A stretch of 22,947 nucleotides of DNA. Source: a virus. The notes under the pieces are model-generated. The model was not told the origin of the DNA. It did no database searches and saw only the letters and a program-made list of their open reading frames with translations. Every line of letters begins with the position of its first letter. Positions within the stretch are counted from its first letter, which is position 1. The stretch covers positions 1-22,947 of the IMG/VR virus record IMGVR_UViG_3300025141_000806. One strand, 5' to 3'. Of this stretch, positions 7,217-16,152 are shown piece by piece. Position numbers and translations under genes: made by a program.

Positions 7217-7229
7217 TTAGAGTAATGAT

Positions 7230-10200
7230 ATGGCATTAGAGAACTTAAAGAGTGTATTTAGCAGTATTCATTATATAGATTATGATGCAGAAAAAGGTGG
7301 AATTCATGGTGGAACGACAGCAGTAACTCCATCTCAGCCACCCCATTCAAGCGAACATTCGTTATTTGATAACTTTCAGCATAGACCTGGATTTGGCCCT
7401 GGAATGTGGAATGATGGTCAATCTAACCCAAGCGCTTTTGAAAACATGACAGCAGAAGAGTATTCCCCGATTCTTAATTTAGCAACTGGAATGGGAGCGT
7501 ATGGAGAAGGTATGGAAATCGGTGGCGCGCCAGCAAGCCTTTACCCGAGTGTTACGGTTGCTTCACATCAACAATCATTTACAGTTACTAGTCCTATAGG
7601 ATTTAATACACAAGTTACAGGGCAGATAGCATTTACAAGAACTCCAAGAGTTGATGAGAACACTTTACCTGTTAACTTTTTAACTAAAGGGTATTCATAT
7701 ACTGGGATGGGCAATTATTCATTATCTGAACCAAACGAAATTGCTGGATTTACAAAGAATTTTTCAACAACACAATATTCACAGGCCGAGCTTCCTATTT
7801 TGGGTATTCTTAGTGGTCTTGGTCAAAACGTTGGATATTCTGGGCAAACCATTTCAACCAATTTTGATGGATTATATTCACCGGTTGAAGTTGCTTCAAC
7901 CCAACAGTCATTTGCAGTTACTAGTCCAGCAAGTGCCGCCGATCCATTAAATCAAGTCACGGGGCAGATAGCATTTGGTCGAACACCTCTTGCAGGTGGT
8001 GATAATTCAGATGCACATATGAATGGATTACCTTTTAGCATGCTCGAAGTAAATTTTTTAGGGGGTGGGCAAAGTGCTGGTGGTGAATTTTATAATTTAT
8101 CTCCAGGTGGTAATTATTCTTATTTGGGATTGGGTAATTATTCATTAGGTATATCAAGCACAATCCCTGGATTCACAAAGAATTTTAATTCTTATGGATA
8201 TTCAGAAGATTCAACCCCATGGGGAAGTTCAAAATTTTTAAATGATGGTGGAATAGTAATAGATAGCGGCTTAGCCCCGAAAACTTCAGATCTTGCCGAA
8301 TATGTAGTTTCGTCAGATTACACTGACATTCAAGTGGGAGCTGTTGATTATATGCATGCAGGATATTCATATTATCTCATGAGTAATTATGTTGGTACAC
8401 CAAGCACTATTCCTGGATTTACGACGAATTTTGATCCTATTTTTCCAGGAGGATTTAGCCAAGATACTCCAGAGGGAGAATCAAAGTTTTTAACTATAAC
8501 TTCCGGATTGAGTAGTTTATTTGCTCCAAGAATTAGATCTACATATTCCGGAGATTTAACTACATGGCCGTTCACATCCCCGGATATAGATGAGAATACT
8601 GGATTGTTTTCATTAGGAGTAACTAATAGCATACCAGATAAAAGTTATGATACACATGGTTATGATCATAGAGCAGCTCATGGAATTCCAACAACAATTT
8701 ATCAAGGGGGAATTTTCTCTCCCAATGAATATCAAGGAAGTATGTTTGATAATGAAAATATACCCGCCGGTAATTTATTAGTTGGCAATCATCCTGTTGT
8801 AGACAGAGCAGTTAATTTCTTCGGAGCAGGATATTCATATTCTGAAATGAGTAATTATTCATTAGATACACCAAATACAATTGATGGATTTAATACAGAG
8901 TTCAACCCTAATTTCCCTGGTGGATGGACTGCGGAAGCTCCATACGGAGTATCAAAATATCAAAATGCTGGTGTAGCGATAGAAAGCGGATTAAGCAGTT
9001 TACTTGCTCCAAGAATTAGATCTACATATTCTGGAGATTTAACTACATGGCCGTTCACAGCTACTGATGCAAATACAGGATTGTTTTCACTAGGAGTAAC
9101 CGATAGCACACCAGATAAAAGTTATGATACACATAGTTATGACCCTAGAGTAGCTCATGGAATTCCAACAACAATTTATCAAGGGGGAATTTTCCCTCCC
9201 AATCTATATCAAGGAAGTATGTTTGATGATGAAAATATACCTGCTGGTAATTTATTAGTTGGCAATCATCCTGTTGTAGATGGAGCAGTTAATTTCTTCG
9301 GAGCAGGATATTCGTATTCCACACATCCTGATTATGGAACTATTGTCGACTTCACAATCCCAGAAATTGATGGATTTAATACAGAATTCAAACCTGCTTT
9401 TCCTGGCGGATGGACTGCGGGAGCTCCATGGGGAAGTTCAAAATTTTTAAACAATGACGGAACAGCAATATCAAGCGGGTGGGCACCAAAAGGATGGAGT
9501 AGTACTGCTGTAGATTCGATCAATTATACTAACGTTGTATCAAATATCGTTGATTATATGGAAGGGGGGAATTATTCATATACATATCCCGGTGGTAGTA
9601 CTTTAACTCCATCTACATCACCAGGAATTCCCGGATTTACGAAAAATATGACAACAACTCAATTCAGTACTGTAAGTGGATTACATCCAGCGAATTGGGC
9701 TGCTTGGATGAATAGTGATGCAGTACAGATCGGTACGCCAGTAGATGTAAAAGAAGGATATACGGGCACGAATATTAGTTCTTATGAAATTAATTTCTTT
9801 GGAGCAGGACATTCGTATTCCACACATCCTGATTATGGCGCTGCTGACGATATTCCAGAAATTCCTGGATTTACAACAAGATTTGACTATCAGAAGGGTG
9901 GGTGGACTACAGATCTTCCGTGGGGACAATCAAAATTTCTAGTCATGACAGAAGATGACCCTCCTGTTACAACTGGCGTAGCAATAACAAGTGGTTGGGC
10001 ACCAGGTACATCAAATATTGTTGATTATATGCAAGGGGGAAATTATTCATATACTTATCCTACTGAAGCCTCTGTAACTACATCACCGGAAATTTCTGGA
10101 TTCACGAAGAATTTTGATACTCTTGCTGCACTTGGTGGAAATATAACGTGGGGTGGCTCAAAATTTATATCAGATACAGCAGACGGAACAATAATAATAA

Positions 10201-12167
10201 GCGGTTTAGCTCCAAAAGGGTGGACTGGTTTTGAACCTGTAACTACAGAATGGTATAGTGATGTTAATTCATATACTGTTAATTTTATGCATGGAGGCGC
10301 CCATGTCCCTACTGGAGAAACAACCGGGTGGTCTAGTTATTCATATTCTACTCATGCGGATTATAACTTAACTCCATTGACATCACCAGGAGTTCTTGGA
10401 TTTACAGCAAACTTCGATTACGAGAAGGGTGGGTGGACTACAGATCTTCCATGGGGACAATCAAAATTTCTAGTCATGACAGAAGATGACCCCCCTGTTA
10501 CGACAGGAGTAGCAATAACAAGTGGATGGGCACCTAAATCTTCAAATCTTGCTCAATATGTAGCTTCATCAGATTTTGAAATGCTTCAAGCGGGAATCCA
10601 TCCAGGCCCGGCTAAGATTGCAGATGGAGAGACATATGGGTGGTTAAACAATGCGCTTGGATCTTTAGCATTTGTTCCAAATATGTTAGATTCCGTACTT
10701 TTCGGCACTGATGATACCACCGGTGGGTCTTGGTCGACATTATATAATTCAGATCACACTGCTAAAGGTGATGTCGGCTATACATATCCCAATGTATCTA
10801 GAGACAATTTAAATATTCGTTATGCAGGATCGGGAGTTTCTTTAAAACCTACAGATAGAGGTGAAGAACCATATATTGTTACTGATATAGGTAGTGATCA
10901 AAATAAATGGACGGGACGTTCAATTCCCCTTGAACGAGCTCTTGTAGACGTAGATCGTATTCTTCAATTTATGTATTCAGATGCTGGAAAGCTTTTTATT
11001 GGAAAACAAAATTTACTAGGATCGATGGTCAGAGATCCGGAAAGAGAGTACGTACAACTTAATCCGGAGGTCCAAGGCGCAGGCATATTGAGAGGTCAGC
11101 TCTTTCCTAGACCGCAAAGATATGGGCCATTTTATGACGCTGGTGCATCGACACTCGCGAGTACAGCAGCACATCTAGTAGGACAAGCTGTACCAAATGT
11201 TTTATTGAGAAGAGATACTCTGTTTCCTTATCTTTCTACCATTACCGGCCTTTATAATACATATACAGATTATTTAGATTCTCAAGAATATACTGACAGC
11301 CAACAGCTGAAATTTAGTCGAGAATCTGCAGCAGCAAAAGATAATGCTGCTGCAAAAGAGGGTTTAAGCGAGACTCAGAACAGAAAAAGTAAAGAAGAAA
11401 TAAATAGTTTAAGGAGTGTTAATAGATCAGTTGCTGCATCGAGTGTGGGAAGAAGTGCATCCAATTCATGGAAGGGGCAAGATGTCATTTCGACCTTCCC
11501 TACCCTGAATAAGGGTAAAGAAACAGATGAACATCTTCATCGCCTAGAAGGAGAAAAACATGGCGCGCCATTTTATTTTAAAGATTTGCGAGATGACAAT
11601 GTGATAATTTTTAGAGGGTGGATTGAAGGATTATCTGAAAATATTTCTCCATCATGGACTGAAGAAAATTATATTGGCAGAAGCGAATCAGCTTTTATTT
11701 ATGAGAGAGCAACAAGAGATATTTCATTTACTTTAAAATTATTTGCTCAAACTCAAGTAGAGTTAAGATATATCTATAAAAAATTAAATCGATTATCATC
11801 ATTATGTTATCCAGAATATAAAAAAGATATAAATCTAAATAGTAAAACAAGAATGAAACCACCGCTTACTAAATTTAGATTAGGAGAATTATTCGGAAAT
11901 GAACATAGTGAATTGCTTGGTTTTATAAAAAGTCTTTCATATACATATGATGATAATTCACCATGGGAAACAACGCAAGGTAGAAGAGTTCCAAAATACG
12001 TACAGGCGTCGATATCATATCAAGTAATTCATCAAGAAGTTCCTTCATTAGCGTTTGTAACAGAGACCGGCGATGCTGGCGCTTATCAAGAACATTTTTA
12101 TGGAATTAATATTCCAGTAAAAGATGGAGGCGTAGGCGTTGACGCCCCAGCATTCAGAGACAGATAA
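7230..12167 (+). CDS. Large repeat-containing baseplate/tail structural protein
   Basis: The product has 1645 residues. Residues to about 1130 are built of about nine degenerate units rich in Gly, Ser, Tyr, Thr and Pro. Each unit holds a GYSYS...NYSL-like stretch, an IPGFTKNF-like stretch and, in seven, PWGSSKFL followed by an I.SG.AP stretch. Next comes a non-repeated region (about 1200-1300: RGEEPYIVTDIG, RSIPLERALVDVDRI) and an Ala/Lys/Glu-rich linker. The C-terminal domain (about 1440-1620: FKDLRDDNVIIFRGWIEGL, SPSWTEENYIGRSESAFIYE, ELRYIYKKLNRLSSLCYPEY) is of a type seen in marine T4-like structural proteins at the tube-baseplate junction. I think it fills the place of gp48/gp54 (tube cap or initiator), though I cannot prove homology. 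The gene after it overlaps by one base (TAATG). The repeats could form an extended, possibly adhesive, structure on the baseplate. Confidence 0.7.
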   Translation: MALENLKSVFSSIHYIDYDAEKGGIHGGTTAVTPSQPPHSSEHSLFDNFQHRPGFGPGMWNDGQSNPSAFENMTAEEYSPILNLATGMGAYGEGMEIGGAPASLYPSVTVASHQQSFTVTSPIGFNTQVTGQIAFTRTPRVDENTLPVNFLTKGYSYTGMGNYSLSEPNEIAGFTKNFSTTQYSQAELPILGILSGLGQNVGYSGQTISTNFDGLYSPVEVASTQQSFAVTSPASAADPLNQVTGQIAFGRTPLAGGDNSDAHMNGLPFSMLEVNFLGGGQSAGGEFYNLSPGGNYSYLGLGNYSLGISSTIPGFTKNFNSYGYSEDSTPWGSSKFLNDGGIVIDSGLAPKTSDLAEYVVSSDYTDIQVGAVDYMHAGYSYYLMSNYVGTPSTIPGFTTNFDPIFPGGFSQDTPEGESKFLTITSGLSSLFAPRIRSTYSGDLTTWPFTSPDIDENTGLFSLGVTNSIPDKSYDTHGYDHRAAHGIPTTIYQGGIFSPNEYQGSMFDNENIPAGNLLVGNHPVVDRAVNFFGAGYSYSEMSNYSLDTPNTIDGFNTEFNPNFPGGWTAEAPYGVSKYQNAGVAIESGLSSLLAPRIRSTYSGDLTTWPFTATDANTGLFSLGVTDSTPDKSYDTHSYDPRVAHGIPTTIYQGGIFPPNLYQGSMFDDENIPAGNLLVGNHPVVDGAVNFFGAGYSYSTHPDYGTIVDFTIPEIDGFNTEFKPAFPGGWTAGAPWGSSKFLNNDGTAISSGWAPKGWSSTAVDSINYTNVVSNIVDYMEGGNYSYTYPGGSTLTPSTSPGIPGFTKNMTTTQFSTVSGLHPANWAAWMNSDAVQIGTPVDVKEGYTGTNISSYEINFFGAGHSYSTHPDYGAADDIPEIPGFTTRFDYQKGGWTTDLPWGQSKFLVMTEDDPPVTTGVAITSGWAPGTSNIVDYMQGGNYSYTYPTEASVTTSPEISGFTKNFDTLAALGGNITWGGSKFISDTADGTIIISGLAPKGWTGFEPVTTEWYSDVNSYTVNFMHGGAHVPTGETTGWSSYSYSTHADYNLTPLTSPGVLGFTANFDYEKGGWTTDLPWGQSKFLVMTEDDPPVTTGVAITSGWAPKSSNLAQYVASSDFEMLQAGIHPGPAKIADGETYGWLNNALGSLAFVPNMLDSVLFGTDDTTGGSWSTLYNSDHTAKGDVGYTYPNVSRDNLNIRYAGSGVSLKPTDRGEEPYIVTDIGSDQNKWTGRSIPLERALVDVDRILQFMYSDAGKLFIGKQNLLGSMVRDPEREYVQLNPEVQGAGILRGQLFPRPQRYGPFYDAGASTLASTAAHLVGQAVPNVLLRRDTLFPYLSTITGLYNTYTDYLDSQEYTDSQQLKFSRESAAAKDNAAAKEGLSETQNRKSKEEINSLRSVNRSVAASSVGRSASNSWKGQDVISTFPTLNKGKETDEHLHRLEGEKHGAPFYFKDLRDDNVIIFRGWIEGLSENISPSWTEENYIGRSESAFIYERATRDISFTLKLFAQTQVELRYIYKKLNRLSSLCYPEYKKDINLNSKTRMKPPLTKFRLGELFGNEHSELLGFIKSLSYTYDDNSPWETTQGRRVPKYVQASISYQVIHQEVPSLAFVTETGDAGAYQEHFYGINIPVKDGGVGVDAPAFRDR
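8523..9312 (+). repeat. Tandem near-identical ~480-base repeat pair inside the repeat gene
   Basis: The stretch from GCTCCAAGAATTAGATC at 8523 recurs at 9006 (offset 483). Further along, the sequence around 8784 recurs at 9261 (offset 477), the difference being a 6-base in-frame deletion. Both copies encode APRIRSTYSGDLTTWPFT and NLLVGNHPVVD, with few differences. The high DNA-level identity suggests a recent duplication or gene conversion. Confidence 0.85.
9893..10521 (+). repeat. Near-identical ~100-base direct repeat inside the repeat gene
   Basis: AGAAGGGTGGGTGGACTACA near 9892 recurs at 10423 (offset about 531 bases, 177 codons), and the near-identity runs on through the codons for WGQSKFLVMTEDDPPVTTGV and ITSGWAP. 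The two copies enclose other, more diverged units. This is in-frame and would allow loss or gain of a 177-residue block by recombination. Confidence 0.85.
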
Positions 12168-12490
12168 TGAATAGATATTCTAAAACAATAAAAAATAGTT
12201 TTGATATGAAATCAAGATATCATGATAGAAGAGGAAATGTATCTAAACTCAATACAACGATTTATAAACCTGCAGATCGTGCAATGAGCGAAGAATTGCA
12301 TGGTAAAAATAGTGATATTTATCTTCTCGCACAAGAAGGAGATAGATTAGACAATTTAGCAAATGAGTTTTATGGAGATTCTACTCTTTGGTGGTTTATT
12401 GCAAGAATAAATCATCTGAACGCAATAAATGTTCCAGCAGGAACTTCTTTACGACTTCCAGTTTCGTTAGAAGATGCAACGAGCGAATAA
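12167..12490 (+). CDS. LysM-domain baseplate protein (gp53-like)
   Basis: The product has 107 residues. After a basic N-terminus the second half is a LysM-type fold (about 50-98): IYLLAQEGDRLDNLANEFYG, then STLWWFIARINHL and a PAGTSLRLP ending. Small LysM proteins are common next to tail hubs of contractile phages; T4 gp53, a baseplate wedge protein, also carries a LysM-like domain. The domain here probably binds other baseplate proteins or the tube rather than the cell wall. The ATG overlaps the previous stop (TAATG), so it is translationally coupled to the large structural gene. The hub gene follows. I am sure of LysM, less sure that it is the exact gp53 equivalent. Confidence 0.78.
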   Translation: MNRYSKTIKNSFDMKSRYHDRRGNVSKLNTTIYKPADRAMSEELHGKNSDIYLLAQEGDRLDNLANEFYGDSTLWWFIARINHLNAINVPAGTSLRLPVSLEDATSE

Positions 12491-12509
12491 ATATTGAGGG
12501 TTTTAGGTT

Positions 12510-15500
12510 ATGAAAATTAAAGATAGAGCGTTAGGCGCAGATATCCCCTCAGATATTAAACAAAAGTTAGCTTTACGGCAAGAATTAAATAGATCTGTAG
12601 ATGTGAATGAAGCTATTAATAACGTCGAAACTCGTTATGGTGGTCGTCCCTCTAGCTATGAAATCGATTTCAAAGATAAAGATGGAAAAAGAGCTTTAGC
12701 TGACCTTTCATCTCGTACGCCTTTCGTCCGAATGTGGGTTGCGTTGCAAACTTATACTATGAATGAAGCAGTACCATGTTGGCCTGCCGGCGATACAGCC
12801 GTTCCACCAGCAGGAATGGAGGAATGTAAGACAGATTCAAATTATGCGATTTTTAGAACTTTTAAAGGTTATTGGAATAAAAAAATCAAAAAGAGCAGTC
12901 AGGGTGCCCAGATTTATCAAATTGGAAATCATGTGTTAAATATGTTGACAAATACAGATGTGAATGAATCTATTGCTCCTATAGACGAAACTGGAGCGGT
13001 AATGCCAGAGCTTGCATCAAATCCATTTTTTAAGCCACAGTCAGGAATACTTTCGCTTTCATCTGAAACCCAATCTGCGTCATCGGGCCCTATAGGAACA
13101 AGACTATCTACAACAGTTAATTTTGTTGTTCATAATTTTCAAGACTTTGAAAAAATTTATCGTCCTTATTTTTTACGTCCCGGCGCTTTAGTATTTATTG
13201 ATTATGGATGGAGTACTGCTGATTTGTATGATCCTGAAAAGTTGAAGTTTGATATTGATGATATTGAAGATAAAATATTAGGATTTATAGAGGAAGCATC
13301 AGGAGACCTTGATATAATTATGGGATACGTCCAGAATTATGAAGCGAAGATTAAAGAAAATGGTAGTGTAGAATGTAGCATTACGGTAGTGTCTCAGAAT
13401 TCGGCCTTAGTTGATGTAAAAACAAATACAGAATTGATATCTGTGTTAGCTCGCGCAGTGACTGATAATACTCCAGAGTCCAAATATATGAAATGGGGAG
13501 ATTTTGAAGATAAAGTTTTAAATCCTTCGGTTGGATTTGCTATTCCTTCCGACAAATTTGATGTCAAAGTGGGCCCTAGATTTAATTCATCAGGTTCATA
13601 TGCGAGATATGTTCCTGAACTAGCAAAAGATAATAAAAATTTTAAATACCCAGATACGTGGGATTCTATAAAAACTGATACGGAAGTTCCGGAACATAAA
13701 CGGATTCCTGTGCGTGATTTATTATTTCACCATGATGTCCTTCATCCAACAGAAGGAAGCCCAACGATTGCTAATAATGCCTCTATAAATAATTATATTG
13801 ATGGTATTTTAAATCATATTAATGGAAATAATGATGAATTGATAAAGTTAGAAAAATATTCGAATACATATGTTTATACAACGATAAGTATCTGTGATAG
13901 TAATTATTTATTATCTATTGATAGTGGAGTAAACGATTCTTTAAATTCCGCGGGCACGACATCATCAGAATTTGAAAATTTTTTTATGTTTAAACCAGGT
14001 TCACCCAATTCAATAGTTAAAACATATGATTTATCATTTACGATGCCTCAAGGTGATTTACAAAATAGGATCGCAATTAAAAGTAGATCATCTGAACAAG
14101 GATTTTTTCCAGTTCATAATAAAATGGATCAATTATTAGCAAGTGAAGTAGTCGAGATACAACATGTTGAACAGATTATAAGTGGCTACGCTGAACATTT
14201 ACCTACGTTTCCAGATATACCGACGGGTGTTACAGCTGGAGAGGATAAAAAGGGACCCGATCAGCGCGCAAAAAATGAAGTTTTTACTAAAGATACATCA
14301 CCTATTACTTGGTTAAATTTAACTTTAACTATTTATGGAATTTCTTCTCTCGCTCCAGGTGATTTATTTAGAGTAGATTATTTACCTGGATATCACCTCG
14401 ATAATACCTTTTTTAGAATAACAGGAATTTCTCACGATATTTCTCCTTCAACATGGACTACTACATTGACAACGATTCAATGCTTATTATATAAAGCGAA
14501 ACATACAGATGCCGGCCTTTTATATAAATCTGATCCACATGGAGATATAAGTGATGATAATCCAAGTAAAGGGGCGGAAGATAATAGCGGTGCTATTGGC
14601 GGGACTAGTGTTGAGGCAGCTAAAGAAAATGCTGGTCTAAAAGAAGCCTTATGTGGAAGATTGATGAATATTGGTCTAGAATGCACATCTGAAAATTTAA
14701 ACGTACAAAGGATAGAGAAGCTCGAAGCAGAATTTAAGAAAAACGAAGGAATACATGGTCAAATTATTAATCTTTTTGGTCACTGTCATAATATCCGAGG
14801 TAAAGAAAATCGACTTGAGTATCCAGTATTTGATTCAATAATCAGTAAGAAAGGCGATACAGAAGCATCGCGCGTTCTGGGCGAGGAGGGCTACGAAAAG
14901 CGGGACAACTATGATCCCTTGAATTACATCGACGGAAAGCGGGGTTGGATTTCATCTCCAGGAAAAAAAAAGAAATATGGAGGAATTTATTTATTAAATA
15001 ATTTACGATTTGATTGCGATGTTAAAATTTATGGTGAAGCTAGTAAAGGATGTGATACGTCAACAGGTTTAGCAGGTTTACTACCTTGTGAATATAAAGG
15101 ATACGGTCATAATAAAAAAATAGAGAAATTATGGAGAGAAGCAATTCCTTCTGGTTCGACCGCCGGAGAAATTGGAAAGTATACTACGGGGAAACATTGG
15201 ATGCACGGTATTGGTATTGCTGAATTAAAAAAGGGACAATCTTATTATTTAATTCGAAATATCTCATTAAAGGACGAGTTACAAAGAAATATTTTAGCTC
15301 CCGCACAGGCAAATTTTAATGCAGAAGATTACGATTTTAATATTGGATGGGGGCGGCATATGGATACTTATAAAAAATGTGAGTATGGATGGGAAGAAAA
15401 TTATGAATGCAGCAGCACTTATGATTGGACAGGAGCTGAGAATATTACAGCTGCACATGTGCAAGTTAATGAGAAAGATGGTAAAGCAGTAGTAGATTGG

Positions 15501-16049
15501 GATGGAGGTCATAATATAAGAAGCCCTGGATGGTCTCAATTTACCTCAAATTGGGCTGAATATTTTTATGCGACGTTTGGCTATAAATTATGGGAATTCG
15601 CGAATTATACTCAATATGCTTATTTTATTGATTGCAATCCAACATCTGACTGCTATCATAAAGCTTTTTCTGTAACTAGCTCAGGTGGAAAGGTTAGAGC
15701 TGCTATGGAACCGATGCGGATTCTTAATTTTAAAACTGGCGAAACAAAGGTATATGGTAGAGGAGGTTACGCATTCCTGCGAGGGTCTACTTATATGGAT
15801 GAAACCGGCCAGTATTATCCAGGAACGATTGACGGAATTCTAGATGGTGTGGCTAATGTTGTAAAAGGTCCGTTTTGTGATGATTGGAGGTATTCAACAG
15901 ATGACGGAAAGAATATGAGCACAATAAAATCTTCTTTTAATTTGGAAGAAAATGCAGGCCTGTTTGAAAAAAATGAAGGCTTTGATTCTTTTTGTAAAGA
16001 ATTCAACAAATATGGACCAAACCCACCATCACCAGAAGAACCGCACTGA
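12510..16049 (+). CDS. Baseplate hub protein (gp27-like) with cysteine-rich C-terminal extension
   Basis: The product has 1179 residues. Residues 1 to about 665 look like a tail hub protein: SSRTPFVRMWVALQTY (68-83), IGTRLSTTVNFVVHNFQDFE (195-214), YFLRPGALVFIDYGWS (220-235) and the typical end of hub proteins, FFRITGISHDISPSTWTTTL near 635-655. Hub proteins of this type (T4 gp27, Mu gp44, VgrG-like) form the trimeric centre of the baseplate. A Gly/Ser/Asp-rich linker (about 675-710) leads to a 470-residue C-terminal part I do not recognise, with 12 cysteines, many aromatics and motifs such as KHWMHGIGIAELKKGQSYYL. It might be a membrane-piercing, cell-binding or enzymatic part in place of the T4 gp5 lysozyme, but no known catalytic motif is evident. 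The gene is the last of the long tail unit. Confidence 0.75.
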   Translation: MKIKDRALGADIPSDIKQKLALRQELNRSVDVNEAINNVETRYGGRPSSYEIDFKDKDGKRALADLSSRTPFVRMWVALQTYTMNEAVPCWPAGDTAVPPAGMEECKTDSNYAIFRTFKGYWNKKIKKSSQGAQIYQIGNHVLNMLTNTDVNESIAPIDETGAVMPELASNPFFKPQSGILSLSSETQSASSGPIGTRLSTTVNFVVHNFQDFEKIYRPYFLRPGALVFIDYGWSTADLYDPEKLKFDIDDIEDKILGFIEEASGDLDIIMGYVQNYEAKIKENGSVECSITVVSQNSALVDVKTNTELISVLARAVTDNTPESKYMKWGDFEDKVLNPSVGFAIPSDKFDVKVGPRFNSSGSYARYVPELAKDNKNFKYPDTWDSIKTDTEVPEHKRIPVRDLLFHHDVLHPTEGSPTIANNASINNYIDGILNHINGNNDELIKLEKYSNTYVYTTISICDSNYLLSIDSGVNDSLNSAGTTSSEFENFFMFKPGSPNSIVKTYDLSFTMPQGDLQNRIAIKSRSSEQGFFPVHNKMDQLLASEVVEIQHVEQIISGYAEHLPTFPDIPTGVTAGEDKKGPDQRAKNEVFTKDTSPITWLNLTLTIYGISSLAPGDLFRVDYLPGYHLDNTFFRITGISHDISPSTWTTTLTTIQCLLYKAKHTDAGLLYKSDPHGDISDDNPSKGAEDNSGAIGGTSVEAAKENAGLKEALCGRLMNIGLECTSENLNVQRIEKLEAEFKKNEGIHGQIINLFGHCHNIRGKENRLEYPVFDSIISKKGDTEASRVLGEEGYEKRDNYDPLNYIDGKRGWISSPGKKKKYGGIYLLNNLRFDCDVKIYGEASKGCDTSTGLAGLLPCEYKGYGHNKKIEKLWREAIPSGSTAGEIGKYTTGKHWMHGIGIAELKKGQSYYLIRNISLKDELQRNILAPAQANFNAEDYDFNIGWGRHMDTYKKCEYGWEENYECSSTYDWTGAENITAAHVQVNEKDGKAVVDWDGGHNIRSPGWSQFTSNWAEYFYATFGYKLWEFANYTQYAYFIDCNPTSDCYHKAFSVTSSGGKVRAAMEPMRILNFKTGETKVYGRGGYAFLRGSTYMDETGQYYPGTIDGILDGVANVVKGPFCDDWRYSTDDGKNMSTIKSSFNLEENAGLFEKNEGFDSFCKEFNKYGPNPPSPEEPH

Positions 16050-16092
16050 TAACTCAGCCCAACAGTTATATTAAGATTATTTTTTATTTTAA
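16049..16092 (+). terminator. Weak possible terminator after the hub gene
   Basis: ATAACT (16049-16054) pairs with AGTTAT (16064-16069) around a 9-base loop; T-rich sequence (TTATTTTTTATTTT) starts about 8 bases later. The stem is short and AT-rich, so this is only a possibility, but it stands where a terminator would be expected. Confidence 0.35.
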
Positions 16093-16121
16093 AAAATTAC
16101 CTTTTTGCACAAAAAAGAATA

Positions 16122-16135
16122 TATTTATTATTAAA
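16122..16135 (+). promoter_or_regulatory. Possible diverged promoter before the polymerase-like gene
   Basis: TATTTATTATTAAA shares the first seven bases of the recurrent TATTTATATATGAA motif and some later positions. It is 31 bases upstream of the polymerase-like start in a 103-base gap that holds little else. AT-rich sequence makes chance matches easy, so confidence is low. Confidence 0.3.
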
Positions 16136-16152
16136 TAAATAGGTTACATTAA

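Noticed and set aside
7741-9929. Short ORFs on both strands within the repeat gene
   Set aside because: They arise from the repetitive AT-rich coding sequence and show no independent coding signs.
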